This document shows positions 18,585 through 27,181 of a stretch of DNA of 64,000 nt, piece by piece. Where the stretch lies: the NCBI GenBank assembly GCA_930972465.1, contig CAKNHF010000006.1:59894-123893 (forward strand), read 5' to 3'. The translations under genes were made by a program, and so were the position numbers. The notes under the pieces are model-generated. The model saw only the letters and a program-made list of their open reading frames with translations, searched no databases and was not told the DNA's origin. The DNA is from an uncultured Lachnospiraceae bacterium. GTDB lineage: Bacteria; Bacillota; Clostridia; Lachnospirales; Lachnospiraceae. Positions within the stretch are counted from its first letter, which is position 1. Every line of letters starts with the position of its first letter.

Positions 18585-19169
18585 ATGAGCAGCCGTATTG
18601 AGCAGATTATTGAAGAGATCGAGGAATATATCGACAGAGATTGCAAGTTTCAGCCGTTATCTTCTACAAAGATCATTGTAAATAAGGAGCATCTCGACGA
18701 ACTTCTGAGAGAATTGCGTATGAAGACTCCTGACGAGATCAAGCGCTATCAGAAAATCATTGCGAACAGAGACGCGATTCTTGCCGACGCGAAAGCAAAA
18801 GCGGATGCAATGATTGAGGATGCTCAGGTTCAGACAACCGAACTGGTCAGCGAACATGAGATCATGCAGCAGGCGTACGCCCAGGCGAATGAGATCGTGA
18901 CACAGGCTACTGCCCAGGCTCAGGAGATCATCGACAACGCTACAAGGGACGCGAATACTATCCGCATCGGCGCGATCCAGTATACAGACGATCTTCTTGC
19001 CAATGCAGAAAGCATTATCGGACATACACTCGACAGTTATACGACAAAATATGACGGGCTGATCAATTCCCTTCAGGAGTGTTACGATACTGTGCGTTCC
19101 AACCGTGCGGAACTGGATATACCGGAGGAAGACGACGGAGATTATGACACACAGAATGACGCTGATTAA
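18585..19169 (+). CDS. Coiled-coil protein, ATP synthase subunit B/H-like (function unknown)
   Basis: 194 residues, acidic, no membrane segment. A folded N-terminal part (about 1-60) is followed by a long Ala/Gln/Glu-rich helix (about 62-135) with degenerate 11-residue periodicity (ADAKAKADAMIED, QATAQAQEIIDNA), like the stalk of V-ATPase subunit H or a DivIVA-type coil. The acidic tail is EEDDGDYDTQNDAD. It is translationally close to coaD (3-base gap). A structural or division role is possible but not shown. Its stop codon overlaps the stop of ylbJ on the other strand. Confidence 0.65.
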   Translation: MSSRIEQIIEEIEEYIDRDCKFQPLSSTKIIVNKEHLDELLRELRMKTPDEIKRYQKIIANRDAILADAKAKADAMIEDAQVQTTELVSEHEIMQQAYAQANEIVTQATAQAQEIIDNATRDANTIRIGAIQYTDDLLANAESIIGHTLDSYTTKYDGLINSLQECYDTVRSNRAELDIPEEDDGDYDTQNDAD

Positions 19170-20110
19170 CCTGTTAACTGACTGAGATAGAGATAAAGTA
19201 CTGCCAGTAAACTGGCTGCCGCTGCGGCAGCCAGTTTTTCTATGATGTAGGGAAAGATCCGGAGATCGGTTCCTGACAGCATGCACTGTGTCTGAGCGAT
19301 GGAACAGAATCCGCCGAAAGCGGTCAGACCTGTTACGGCAGGATAGCAGATATTTATATCGGATACAGTATTTTTTAAAAGGAGAATTCCATTGGTTACT
19401 TCAAGTGTCGGCGCCAGTGCTGAGATGAAACTTCGCTGCCATGGAATCTCCTGCAGAAGTGTCAGGAGTACGGAAAACAGGATGATATATCCGCCTACTT
19501 TTACTATGGCTTCAAAACTGTTCATCATACAGGAATCAAATACTGAAAAATTAAACGTCTTTCCTGCAGACACAGTGCCGGCTGGAATTTCCGGAAAGTA
19601 TTTCTGCCCGTTGAGATAGAATTTCCGAAATATAAAACTGAGCAGGACGGGAACCAGGATCAGTATGGACAGTGTGGGAAGAAGAAGAGAACGCTTGCCG
19701 AAAGTTTTCCACACAATAAAATTGATGATAAAGATCGGGCTTGTATTATTGCAGAAGGAGAGCAGATACTTTCCCTCCTGAGGCGTAATCCTGCCGTCTT
19801 TCAGGAGATCTGCGGTGATTTTTGCTCCCATCGGATATCCGCAGAGAAAACCGGAAATCACTGCAAAAGTTCCTCCGGAAGAGACCCGGAAGACAAAGCG
19901 GGACAATTGCCCGAATACTCGTGAGATGATGCGCAGCCCTCCTGTGGCAAGCAGAAGGTTTGTTATAACGAGAAATGGAAACAAAGTCGGAAAAATAATC
20001 TGATACCACAGCAGGAGCCCTTCGCTTGCTCCTTTAAAAACCGCTTTCGGGAAAAAAAGCATGGCGGCAAAAACTGCCGTTACAGCGATCCCCGCCGGAA
20101 AATGTTTCAT
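19166..20110 (-). CDS. ylbJ: Sporulation integral membrane protein YlbJ
   Basis: 314 residues with about eight membrane segments. Typical family features include LLLWYQIIFPTLFPFLVITN, the GFLCGYPMGAKITADL motif and LLSFCNNTSPIFI. The Bacillus homologue is needed for heat-resistant spores, and the neighbourhood rsmD-coaD-ylbJ is conserved. The last codons include a six-alanine run whose DNA is also the terminator of the opposing operon (19209-19239). The gene converges on the coiled-coil gene with a 4-base overlap at TTAA. Confidence 0.88.
   Translation of the reverse strand: MKHFPAGIAVTAVFAAMLFFPKAVFKGASEGLLLWYQIIFPTLFPFLVITNLLLATGGLRIISRVFGQLSRFVFRVSSGGTFAVISGFLCGYPMGAKITADLLKDGRITPQEGKYLLSFCNNTSPIFIINFIVWKTFGKRSLLLPTLSILILVPVLLSFIFRKFYLNGQKYFPEIPAGTVSAGKTFNFSVFDSCMMNSFEAIVKVGGYIILFSVLLTLLQEIPWQRSFISALAPTLEVTNGILLLKNTVSDINICYPAVTGLTAFGGFCSIAQTQCMLSGTDLRIFPYIIEKLAAAAAASLLAVLYLYLSQLTG
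19209..19239 (+). terminator. Perfect intrinsic terminator for rsmD-coaD operon, inside ylbJ
   Basis: AAACTGGCTGCCGC (19209-19222) is the exact reverse complement of GCGGCAGCCAGTTT (19224-19237), giving a GC-rich stem, followed by TTC within the run TTTTT. It lies 40 bases past the coiled-coil gene stop. Read on the minus strand the same bases encode KLAAAAAASL of YlbJ. On the minus strand no T run follows, so it should stop only plus-strand transcription. Confidence 0.8.
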
Positions 20111-20199
20111 AAAGATCCCTTCCTTGATATTACAGTGTTATTTCAGATATATGAGACGGGAATGGTTTTTATGAACCGGTCATATAGTAAAAGAAAAAG

Positions 20200-21045
20200 G
20201 TGATTTCTCTGAGAAAGGCGAAATATTCGCAGATTCTTTTCTTCCTTTTTCTTCTTGTGCTTGCCGCGGCGATATGGATTCCGAGACTGAAAAATTCAAG
20301 CAGGGACGGAAGGCTGTCGGAAGAAATTATTTTTTCTGCCGATTTCAGAAGTCAGCCTGTCAGCGATGATATGATGATGCTGCTTGAGCAGAGCGATTCG
20401 CCGGGAGAGACTGCGGGGATCTTCTGGCTTGAAAGCGATTTCCTGAGAGAGAAGACCGATCTCTCGTCAGATAATCTGGCGGAACGCAGAGAGAGGTGGG
20501 CAGTTCTGCCGGGATGGAACAAATATCTGTCCGCCTGCAGGGCTGTCTGGGACGACGCTGTATATTTCCCGGTCGCGCAGGCTTCCAATCGTTTGGATAC
20601 GACTGTAACTTATGAAAATTCCTGGATGTTTGGCAGAAGCTATGGCGGGGACAGGGGACATGAAGGGACAGATATCATGGCATCGGTCAATAAGCGGGGG
20701 CTTTATCCGGTAGTCAGCATGACTGACGGAATTGTGGAAAGCAAAGGCTGGCTGGAACTGGGAGGATACAGGCTGGGAATCAGAGCGCCGGGAGGAGCGT
20801 ATTTCTATTATGCGCATCTGGATTCTTATTCAGATATTGAGGAAGGCGATCAGGTAAAGGCTGGCGATCTGCTGGGATATATGGGTGATACCGGGTACAG
20901 CGAAACAGAAGGAACGACGGGAAACTTCCCGGTACATCTTCATATGGGAATCTATCTTTACCCGGACGGACGGGAGATCAGCGTAAATCCTTATCCTGTT
21001 CTGAAATATGTTGAGAATGATCGGATAAAATGTAATTTCCGCTAA
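20200..21045 (+). CDS. M23 family metallopeptidase (LytM-like), membrane-anchored
   Basis: Up to 281 residues. A signal anchor (about 10-25) is followed by a linker and a LytM domain with all expected zinc ligands: the HEGTDI motif, YYAHLDSY and the HxH motif HLHMG. It should cleave peptidoglycan peptides outside the membrane. Start choice is open: GTG 20200 has no clear ribosome site, while AAAGGTGAT at 20197-20205 would be well placed for a rare CTG start at 20209. It is divergent from ylbJ, which suggests but does not prove a sporulation role. Confidence 0.85.
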   Translation: MISLRKAKYSQILFFLFLLVLAAAIWIPRLKNSSRDGRLSEEIIFSADFRSQPVSDDMMMLLEQSDSPGETAGIFWLESDFLREKTDLSSDNLAERRERWAVLPGWNKYLSACRAVWDDAVYFPVAQASNRLDTTVTYENSWMFGRSYGGDRGHEGTDIMASVNKRGLYPVVSMTDGIVESKGWLELGGYRLGIRAPGGAYFYYAHLDSYSDIEEGDQVKAGDLLGYMGDTGYSETEGTTGNFPVHLHMGIYLYPDGREISVNPYPVLKYVENDRIKCNFR

Positions 21046-21096
21046 GGGGTTTATCGGGGCAGAAAATCATGATATACTGTCCTCTATGGAGGAAAA

Positions 21097-22485
21097 ATGA
21101 TGAATCTACCAAAAGCATTTGAAGAAGAAATGGTCAACCTTTTAGGAGATGAGGACTATAAAAAATATACGGAGTGTTTTGATGAGAGCAGACATTACGG
21201 ACTGCGGGTGAATACGGCAAAGATATCTGTTGAAGAATTTCTGAAGATTGCACCATGGCCCCTTGAAAGAGTGCCGTGGATCAGCAACGGCTTCTATTAT
21301 GACGGAGAGAATATACAGCCGGCAAAGCACCCGTATTACTTTGCCGGTCTGTACTATCTGCAGGAACCCAGCGCCATGACGCCTGCGGACCGTCTGCCTG
21401 TGGATCCCGGCGACCGGGTGCTGGATGTGTGTGCCGCTCCGGGGGGGAAAGCGACGGAACTTGGCGCAAAACTTCGCGGAACCGGCGTATTGGCGGCAAA
21501 TGATCTGAGCAGTTCCCGGGCAAAGGGGCTGCTGAAAAATCTGGAACTGTTCGGTATCGGAAATGTGCTTGTTTTGAGTGAAGAACCGGGAAAACTGGTG
21601 CCTTATTTCCGGGAATATTTTGACAAGATTCTGATCGATGCGCCGTGTTCCGGAGAAGGAATGTTCCGTAAAGATCGGAAAATGGTGCGCGCATGGGAAG
21701 AACACGGACCGGAGTTCTTTTCCAGGATCCAGAAGAGCATTGTCTCCCAGGCGGCGCAGATGCTGCGGCCCGGGGGAATGATGCTCTACTCGACCTGTAC
21801 CTTTTCTCCGCTTGAGAATGAGCAGACGATAGAGTATCTTCTGGACCAGTATCCGGAATTCGAGATCTGCGAGATGGAAGGATATGAGGGATTCTCTGAA
21901 GGCATGCCGGAAGTAACACGAGAGAAGGATGAGAACCTGAAAAAAACGGTCCGAATCTTTCCGCACCGAATGAAAGGAGAAGGACATTTTATCGCTCTTC
22001 TGAAAAAGGGAGAGGTTAAAAAGCGGCAGGGGACCTCAGATAAGGGCAGAGCCGGGAAAATCCCTGAAGAACTGGAAGAATTTCTGGAGGGAGTGGACCG
22101 TGCTTTCGATCTTTCGAGGATCCAGATACGGGGAGACAGGGTCTATTATATGCCGGAAGATGTTCCGGATTTGAAAGGCGTGCGTTTCCTGAGAACAGGG
22201 CTTCTCATGGGAGAGCTCAAGAAGAAACGCTTCGAACCCAGTCAGGCTCTTGCCATGAATCTGAAGAAAGATGAGTATCGGCATATTCTGGATCTGCCCT
22301 CCGAAGATGTCCGTGTGGTCAGGTATCTGAAGGGAGAGACGCTGGATGTTGAGGATCTCGCAGCGCCCAAAGACAAGGGCTGGTATCTCGTATGCGTGGA
22401 CGGATATCCGCTGGGGTTCGGAAAACTGGGAAATCAGACCCTGAAGAACAAATATCTCCCGGGATGGCGGTGGCAGTCACTGTGA
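21097..22485 (+). CDS. RsmB/RsmF (NOL1/NOP2/sun) family rRNA cytosine-C5 methyltransferase
   Basis: 462 residues, start ATGATG behind TGGAGG. SAM motif VLDVCAAPGGKATELG (about 108-123), catalytic region DAPCSGEGMFRKD and the second cysteine motif STCTFSPLENEQT. The C-terminal third (after about 310) is an RsmF-like PUA-type RNA-binding extension ending in YPLGFGKLGNQTLKNKY. It probably acts on 16S rRNA. GTGA overlap with the next gene. Confidence 0.92.
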   Translation: MMNLPKAFEEEMVNLLGDEDYKKYTECFDESRHYGLRVNTAKISVEEFLKIAPWPLERVPWISNGFYYDGENIQPAKHPYYFAGLYYLQEPSAMTPADRLPVDPGDRVLDVCAAPGGKATELGAKLRGTGVLAANDLSSSRAKGLLKNLELFGIGNVLVLSEEPGKLVPYFREYFDKILIDAPCSGEGMFRKDRKMVRAWEEHGPEFFSRIQKSIVSQAAQMLRPGGMMLYSTCTFSPLENEQTIEYLLDQYPEFEICEMEGYEGFSEGMPEVTREKDENLKKTVRIFPHRMKGEGHFIALLKKGEVKKRQGTSDKGRAGKIPEELEEFLEGVDRAFDLSRIQIRGDRVYYMPEDVPDLKGVRFLRTGLLMGELKKKRFEPSQALAMNLKKDEYRHILDLPSEDVRVVRYLKGETLDVEDLAAPKDKGWYLVCVDGYPLGFGKLGNQTLKNKYLPGWRWQSL

Positions 22486-23189
22486 GAATCAGACTGGACA
22501 AATATCTTGCTGATATGGGATACGGAACCCGCAGCGAAATAAAGAAAGAGATTGTAAAGGGAAATATACGGGTAAACGGCGCTGTGGAAAGAAAACCGGA
22601 GACGAAAATCGATACGGAAAAAGACAAGGTTATATATAATGGTATTCCGGCTGTATACGAGCAATATGAGTATTATATGCTGAACAAACCGGCCGGCGTG
22701 GTTTCGGCAACGTTTGATCGTAAGGACTGTACTGTGGTGGATCTGATTGAAGCAAGGCAGAGAAAAGACCTGTTCCCTGTAGGACGTCTGGACAAGGATA
22801 CAGAGGGGCTTCTTCTTATTACGAACGACGGGGAGCTGGCGCACCGGCTGCTCTCACCGAAAAAGCATGTGGATAAAGTGTATTACGTAAAAATCGAAGG
22901 ATATCTGACCGACGAGGATGTGGAAAGGCTGGCGGATGGGATCGACATCGGCGAAGACAGACCGGCGCTGCCGGCCCGGCTTGTCATCCGCAAGAGCGGC
23001 ACAGTCTCGGAGGCGGAGATCACCATACAGGAGGGAAGGTTTCATCAGGTAAAACGTATGTTCCATGCGCTGGGCAAAGAGGTAATCTATCTGAAACGTC
23101 TTCGCATGGGCTCTCTTGTATTGGATGAGACATTAAAACCGGGGCAGTACCGAAAACTGACGGAGGAAGAAAGAAACGGATTATGCTGA
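22482..23189 (+). CDS. RsuA-family 16S rRNA pseudouridine synthase
   Basis: 235 residues from GTG 22482 (GTGA overlap with the upstream stop). N-terminal S4 domain starts RIRLDKYLADMGYGTRSE; the catalytic motif is VGRLDKDTEGLLL with the active-site Asp; the GRFHQVKRM motif is typical of RsuA/RluB/E/F enzymes. The frame is open upstream to 22392 inside the previous gene, but the coupled GTG gives the normal N terminus. It overlaps the HAD gene by 7 bases. Confidence 0.92.
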   Translation: MRIRLDKYLADMGYGTRSEIKKEIVKGNIRVNGAVERKPETKIDTEKDKVIYNGIPAVYEQYEYYMLNKPAGVVSATFDRKDCTVVDLIEARQRKDLFPVGRLDKDTEGLLLITNDGELAHRLLSPKKHVDKVYYVKIEGYLTDEDVERLADGIDIGEDRPALPARLVIRKSGTVSEAEITIQEGRFHQVKRMFHALGKEVIYLKRLRMGSLVLDETLKPGQYRKLTEEERNGLC

Positions 23190-23866
23190 GAGGAAAGAAA
23201 GCAGTAATATTTGACATGGACGGCTCGCTGGTGGATTCCATGTGGATCTGGCCGGAGGTTGACCGCATATACATGGGAAAATACGGGCTTGAGCAGCCGG
23301 CGGATTTTCATAAGGCAATAGAAGGAAAAAGCTACACTGAGACAGCACAGTACTTTGTAGATACCTTCCGCACTCTGCATCGTACCGTGGATCAGGTAAA
23401 AGAAGAGTGGAAAGAGATGACCATGGAGCTCTATTCCACGAGAGTTCTTCCGAAACCCGGGGCCGTGGACTTTCTGAAAGCCATGCATGAGAGAGGAGTG
23501 CTTCTGGGGATTGCAACGAGCAATGACCGGAGCCTGGCGGAAGCGGCGCTGAAAGCTCAGGGCATCTTTGGATATTTTGACTCGGTCCGCACCTCCTGCG
23601 AGGTGGCGGCAGGCAAGCCGGCCCCGGATGTGTATCTGAAAGTGGCAGAAGATCTGAGGGTCGAACCGTCGGCGTGTCTGGTGTTCGAAGATGTACCGAA
23701 CGGAATACGTGCCGGTAAGAATGCAGGGATGGAAGTATGTGCTGTGGACGACGAGTTTTCAAGATGCGACGAGGAAGAGAAGCGGCATCTGGCAGACTAT
23801 TTTATCCACGATTTTTATGAGATAAGAGACAATACCTATGAAAGGTGCAGACAGAATGGGAAATAG
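23183..23866 (+). CDS. HAD superfamily hydrolase, beta-phosphoglucomutase-like
   Basis: 227 residues. HAD motif I is FDMDGSLVDS (9-18), motif II is ATSND, motif III is the Lys in AAGKPAPDVY, and motif IV is VFEDVPNGIRAG. A helical cap between motifs I and II gives the phosphatase/mutase subclass. The substrate cannot be read from sequence. It is in the middle of an overlapping gene run. Confidence 0.88.
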   Translation: MLRGKKAVIFDMDGSLVDSMWIWPEVDRIYMGKYGLEQPADFHKAIEGKSYTETAQYFVDTFRTLHRTVDQVKEEWKEMTMELYSTRVLPKPGAVDFLKAMHERGVLLGIATSNDRSLAEAALKAQGIFGYFDSVRTSCEVAAGKPAPDVYLKVAEDLRVEPSACLVFEDVPNGIRAGKNAGMEVCAVDDEFSRCDEEEKRHLADYFIHDFYEIRDNTYERCRQNGK

Positions 23867-25781
23867 ATTTTTGCCGGTGTGCAGACAGGATATGGAAGAG
23901 CGGGGATGGGATCAGGTTGATTTTGTGTATGTGATCGGAGACGCCTATGTGGATCATCCTTCCTTCGGACACGCCATAATAAGCAGACTGCTGGAATCAA
24001 AAGGATACCGTGTGGGGATCATTTCACAGCCGGACTGGAGAGATCCTGAAAGCGTTGCGGTATATGGAGAACCCAGACTCGCGTTTCTGGTTACATCCGG
24101 AAACATGGATTCTATGGTAAATCACTATTCTGTTTCAAAAAAGAGGCGCAGAACGGATGCCTATACTCCGGGAGGAATAATGGGAAAAAGGCCGGATCAT
24201 GCATGTGTTGTCTATGGGAATCTGATCCGTCAGACTTATAAGAAGACACCGGTCATCCTTGGGGGGATCGAAGCAAGTCTTCGGCGGCTGGCACATTATG
24301 ATTACTGGTCAGACCGGCTGAAAAGATCTGTACTGCTGGATTCCGGAGCTGACATTATCTCCTATGGTATGGGTGAGCGCTCCATACTTGAGATTGCGGA
24401 AGCACTGGAAGCGGGAATCCCTGTCGAAGAACTGACGTATGTTGACGGAACGGCTGTCAAAGTCCGTTCTCTTGACCGTATATATGACGCAGAGATCCTC
24501 CCTTCCTTTGAAGCACTGAAAGAAGATAAAAAGGAGTATGCAAAGAGCTTTTATACGCAGTATCTGAACACGGATCCGTTCAACGGGAAACGTCTTGCCG
24601 AACCTTATTCGGACCACCTGTATGTCATTCAGAATCCGCCGGCAAAACCGCTTACAGAGACGGAAATGGATGATATCTATGCTCTCCCCTACATGAGGAC
24701 CTACCACCCGTCTTACGAAGTGGCAGGCGGCGTCCCTGCAATTTCCGAGATCCGTTTCAGCCTGACCAGCAGCCGCGGGTGTTTCGGAGGATGCAGCTTC
24801 TGTGCACTGACCTTCCACCAGGGAAGAATCGTACAGGTGAGAAGTCATGATTCTCTGATAAAAGAAGCGGAGCAGATCACACAGGAGAAGGAGTTTAAAG
24901 GATATATCCATGATGTGGGAGGACCTACGGCGAATTTCAGACATCCGTCCTGTAAGAAACAGATGGAACACGGCGTATGCCGGAACCGGCAGTGCCTTTT
25001 CCCCACGCCGTGCCGCAATCTGGATACAGACCACACCGATTATGTAGAGCTGCTGAAAAAACTGAGGAAGATTCCGAAAGTTAAGAAGGTTTTCATACGT
25101 TCGGGCATTCGTTTTGATTACCTTCTGGCAGATAAGAAAAAGGATTTTCTCAGAGAGCTGTGCGAGTATCATGTCAGCGGGCAGCTGAAAGTCGCGCCGG
25201 AACATGTGGCTGCTCCGGTACTGGCCCTCATGGGAAAGCCGGAACACCGGGTATACGAAGAATTTACACAGCAGTTTGAAAAGATGAACCGCCGGATCGG
25301 GAAGAAGCAGTATCTGGTTCCTTATCTGATGTCGTCCCATCCCGGATCAACTTTAAAAGAAGCTGTGGAGCTGGCAGAATACTGCAGAGATCTGGGATAT
25401 ATGCCGGAACAGGTACAGGATTTTTATCCCACGCCGTCCACGTTGTCAACCTGTATGTATTATACGGGACTTGACCCGAGAAATATGAAACCGGTTTATG
25501 TCCCCAGAAACCCCCACGAAAAGGCAATGCAGAGGGCATTGATCCAGTACAGGGATCCGAAGCTGTATGATCTGGTGTATGAAGCCCTCAGGAAAGCGGG
25601 GAGAATGGATCTTGTAGGATATGGGCCGAAATGTCTCATCCGCCCGCGCGCAGACAAAAATGGGGCGGAGAACCGCGGCAGCCGGAACGAAATACGCGGG
25701 AAAGAAAGAAAAGGCGGACGGACAGAAGGAAAACGTCCGCAGAAAAAGAAGACCATAAGAAATATCCACAGAAAAAAGTGA
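23856..25781 (+). CDS. YgiQ family radical SAM protein
   Basis: 641 residues from the ATG at 23856 (AAAGGTG upstream); an ATG at 23838 is in frame but deeper in the HAD gene. The start MGNRFLPVCRQDMEERGWDQ matches the family. The radical SAM cluster motif is CFGGCSFC (about 310-317), and the family region YHVSGQLKVAPEHV is present. A strongly basic Lys/Arg tail (about 610-641) ends the protein. Function of the family is not known; RNA modification is often suggested. Confidence 0.93.
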   Translation: MGNRFLPVCRQDMEERGWDQVDFVYVIGDAYVDHPSFGHAIISRLLESKGYRVGIISQPDWRDPESVAVYGEPRLAFLVTSGNMDSMVNHYSVSKKRRRTDAYTPGGIMGKRPDHACVVYGNLIRQTYKKTPVILGGIEASLRRLAHYDYWSDRLKRSVLLDSGADIISYGMGERSILEIAEALEAGIPVEELTYVDGTAVKVRSLDRIYDAEILPSFEALKEDKKEYAKSFYTQYLNTDPFNGKRLAEPYSDHLYVIQNPPAKPLTETEMDDIYALPYMRTYHPSYEVAGGVPAISEIRFSLTSSRGCFGGCSFCALTFHQGRIVQVRSHDSLIKEAEQITQEKEFKGYIHDVGGPTANFRHPSCKKQMEHGVCRNRQCLFPTPCRNLDTDHTDYVELLKKLRKIPKVKKVFIRSGIRFDYLLADKKKDFLRELCEYHVSGQLKVAPEHVAAPVLALMGKPEHRVYEEFTQQFEKMNRRIGKKQYLVPYLMSSHPGSTLKEAVELAEYCRDLGYMPEQVQDFYPTPSTLSTCMYYTGLDPRNMKPVYVPRNPHEKAMQRALIQYRDPKLYDLVYEALRKAGRMDLVGYGPKCLIRPRADKNGAENRGSRNEIRGKERKGGRTEGKRPQKKKTIRNIHRKK

Positions 25782-25808
25782 GAGATCGTATAAAATGAGG
25801 TATCGGAC

Positions 25809-26564
25809 ATGAGGATTGCAGTTGTAACCGGGGCTTCTTCCGGTATGGGGAGAGAATTTGTCCTTCAGCTTGGATATTTTTATAAGAACCTTGATGAAAT
25901 CTGGGTGATCGCAAGACGAAGAGAACGGCTGGAGGAGCTTTCCGGCATCAGCAGAATCCCTCTTCGGATTATTGACGGAGATCTGCAGAAGAAAAAAGTA
26001 TACAGAAGAATCCACGAGATACTGACAGAGGAAAAGCCGGATATCCGAATGCTGATAAACAGTGCGGGATTCGGAAAATCAGGAACGGTGACTGAAATCG
26101 CCAGGGAAAATTTCCGTATTCAGACCGATATGGTCGATCTGAACTGCCGGGCGCTGACCCGGATGACGCTTCTGTGTCTGCCATACATGAGCAGAGGGAG
26201 CAGAATCGTTAATCTTGCGTCGGCAGCCGCATTCTGTCCCCAGCCTTCTTTTGCAGTCTATGCCGCGACAAAATCTTATGTGCTGAGCTTTTCCAGGGCA
26301 CTCGGCGCTGAATTATCCGGCAGAGAAATTCCGGTGACAGCAGTGTGTCCGGGCCCGGTGGATACCGAATTCTTCAATGTCAGCGGGAATCAGAAAAATC
26401 CCTGGAAGAAACTGACCATGGTGAAAGCGCCTGTGGTCGTTCATCAGGCACTGAAGGACAGCCGGGCAGGCCGGTCGCTTTCAATTTACGGTCTTCCGAT
26501 GAAAGCAGTCCGCTTTGTGACCGGAATAGTTCCCCACGGGCTGATTTTAAGGTTTGAAAAATAA
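25809..26564 (+). CDS. SDR family NAD(P)-dependent oxidoreductase
   Basis: 251 residues behind GAGGT. The glycine-rich nucleotide site is TGASSGMG (7-14), NSAG lies at the usual NNAG position, and the active site is YAATKSY with Ser upstream. Resembles the short-chain reductase group YqjQ/DltE. Substrate unknown. It follows ygiQ by 27 bases. Confidence 0.88.
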   Translation: MRIAVVTGASSGMGREFVLQLGYFYKNLDEIWVIARRRERLEELSGISRIPLRIIDGDLQKKKVYRRIHEILTEEKPDIRMLINSAGFGKSGTVTEIARENFRIQTDMVDLNCRALTRMTLLCLPYMSRGSRIVNLASAAAFCPQPSFAVYAATKSYVLSFSRALGAELSGREIPVTAVCPGPVDTEFFNVSGNQKNPWKKLTMVKAPVVVHQALKDSRAGRSLSIYGLPMKAVRFVTGIVPHGLILRFEK

Positions 26565-26584
26565 GCAGCAGAGAAAAATGCAGA

Positions 26585-27163
26585 ATGAAAAAAGTACAGA
26601 AAGGTGATCCGGGCTATCTGGATCATAAGAAAAGAATTGAAATTATAAGAACAATTATATACTTCGGGATCGTAGCGGCTGTCTTTCTGCTTGGTTACAG
26701 TCAGACGCACACACGGCGAAATATTCTGACAGTGGTGGCGATTCTGGGTTGTCTGCCGGCGGCAAAAGCACTGGTGGGAGTGATCACCCGTTTTCCTTAT
26801 TCCTCCATTGACAGGAAAAAGGCGGATGAGATCAGGTCGAAAACAGGGCTTCTTACAGTGTGTTACGACATGGTGATTACCAGCAGAGAAAGTATTATGC
26901 CTGTGGACTGTATCGTAATCTCCGGACATACAATATTCGGATACACGCATTATGAGAAGGTGAATGCAGAGGAACTTTCAAAACACATACGCAGTATTCT
27001 TGCACAGAATCAGTATACGGGGCTCACAGTAAAAGTTCTGAATCAGTATAAACCTTTTCTGGCAAGAATTGAAGGCCTTAATAATATCGCGGCAGTGGAG
27101 AGAGAAGATACGAAGGAAAAAGAGGAGGCGATCCGCGGGATCATCCTCAATATATCGATGTAG
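26585..27163 (+). CDS. Conserved hypothetical protein with two membrane segments
   Basis: 192 residues. Two hydrophobic segments (about 23-42 and 48-66) are followed by a soluble domain of about 125 residues containing VCYDMVITSRESIMPVDCIVIS (opening motif CYDMVITS) and a TGLTVKVLNQYKPFLARIEGLN region. No family recognised. It lies between an SDR gene and an RluA-type gene on the same strand with short gaps. Confidence 0.6.
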   Translation: MKKVQKGDPGYLDHKKRIEIIRTIIYFGIVAAVFLLGYSQTHTRRNILTVVAILGCLPAAKALVGVITRFPYSSIDRKKADEIRSKTGLLTVCYDMVITSRESIMPVDCIVISGHTIFGYTHYEKVNAEELSKHIRSILAQNQYTGLTVKVLNQYKPFLARIEGLNNIAAVEREDTKEKEEAIRGIILNISM

Positions 27164-27181
27164 AACAGGAAAAGAGTTAAT

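Noticed and set aside
24309-25340. 343-codon open frame on the minus strand inside ygiQ
   Set aside because: A shadow of the radical SAM gene; no recognisable protein and no promoter.
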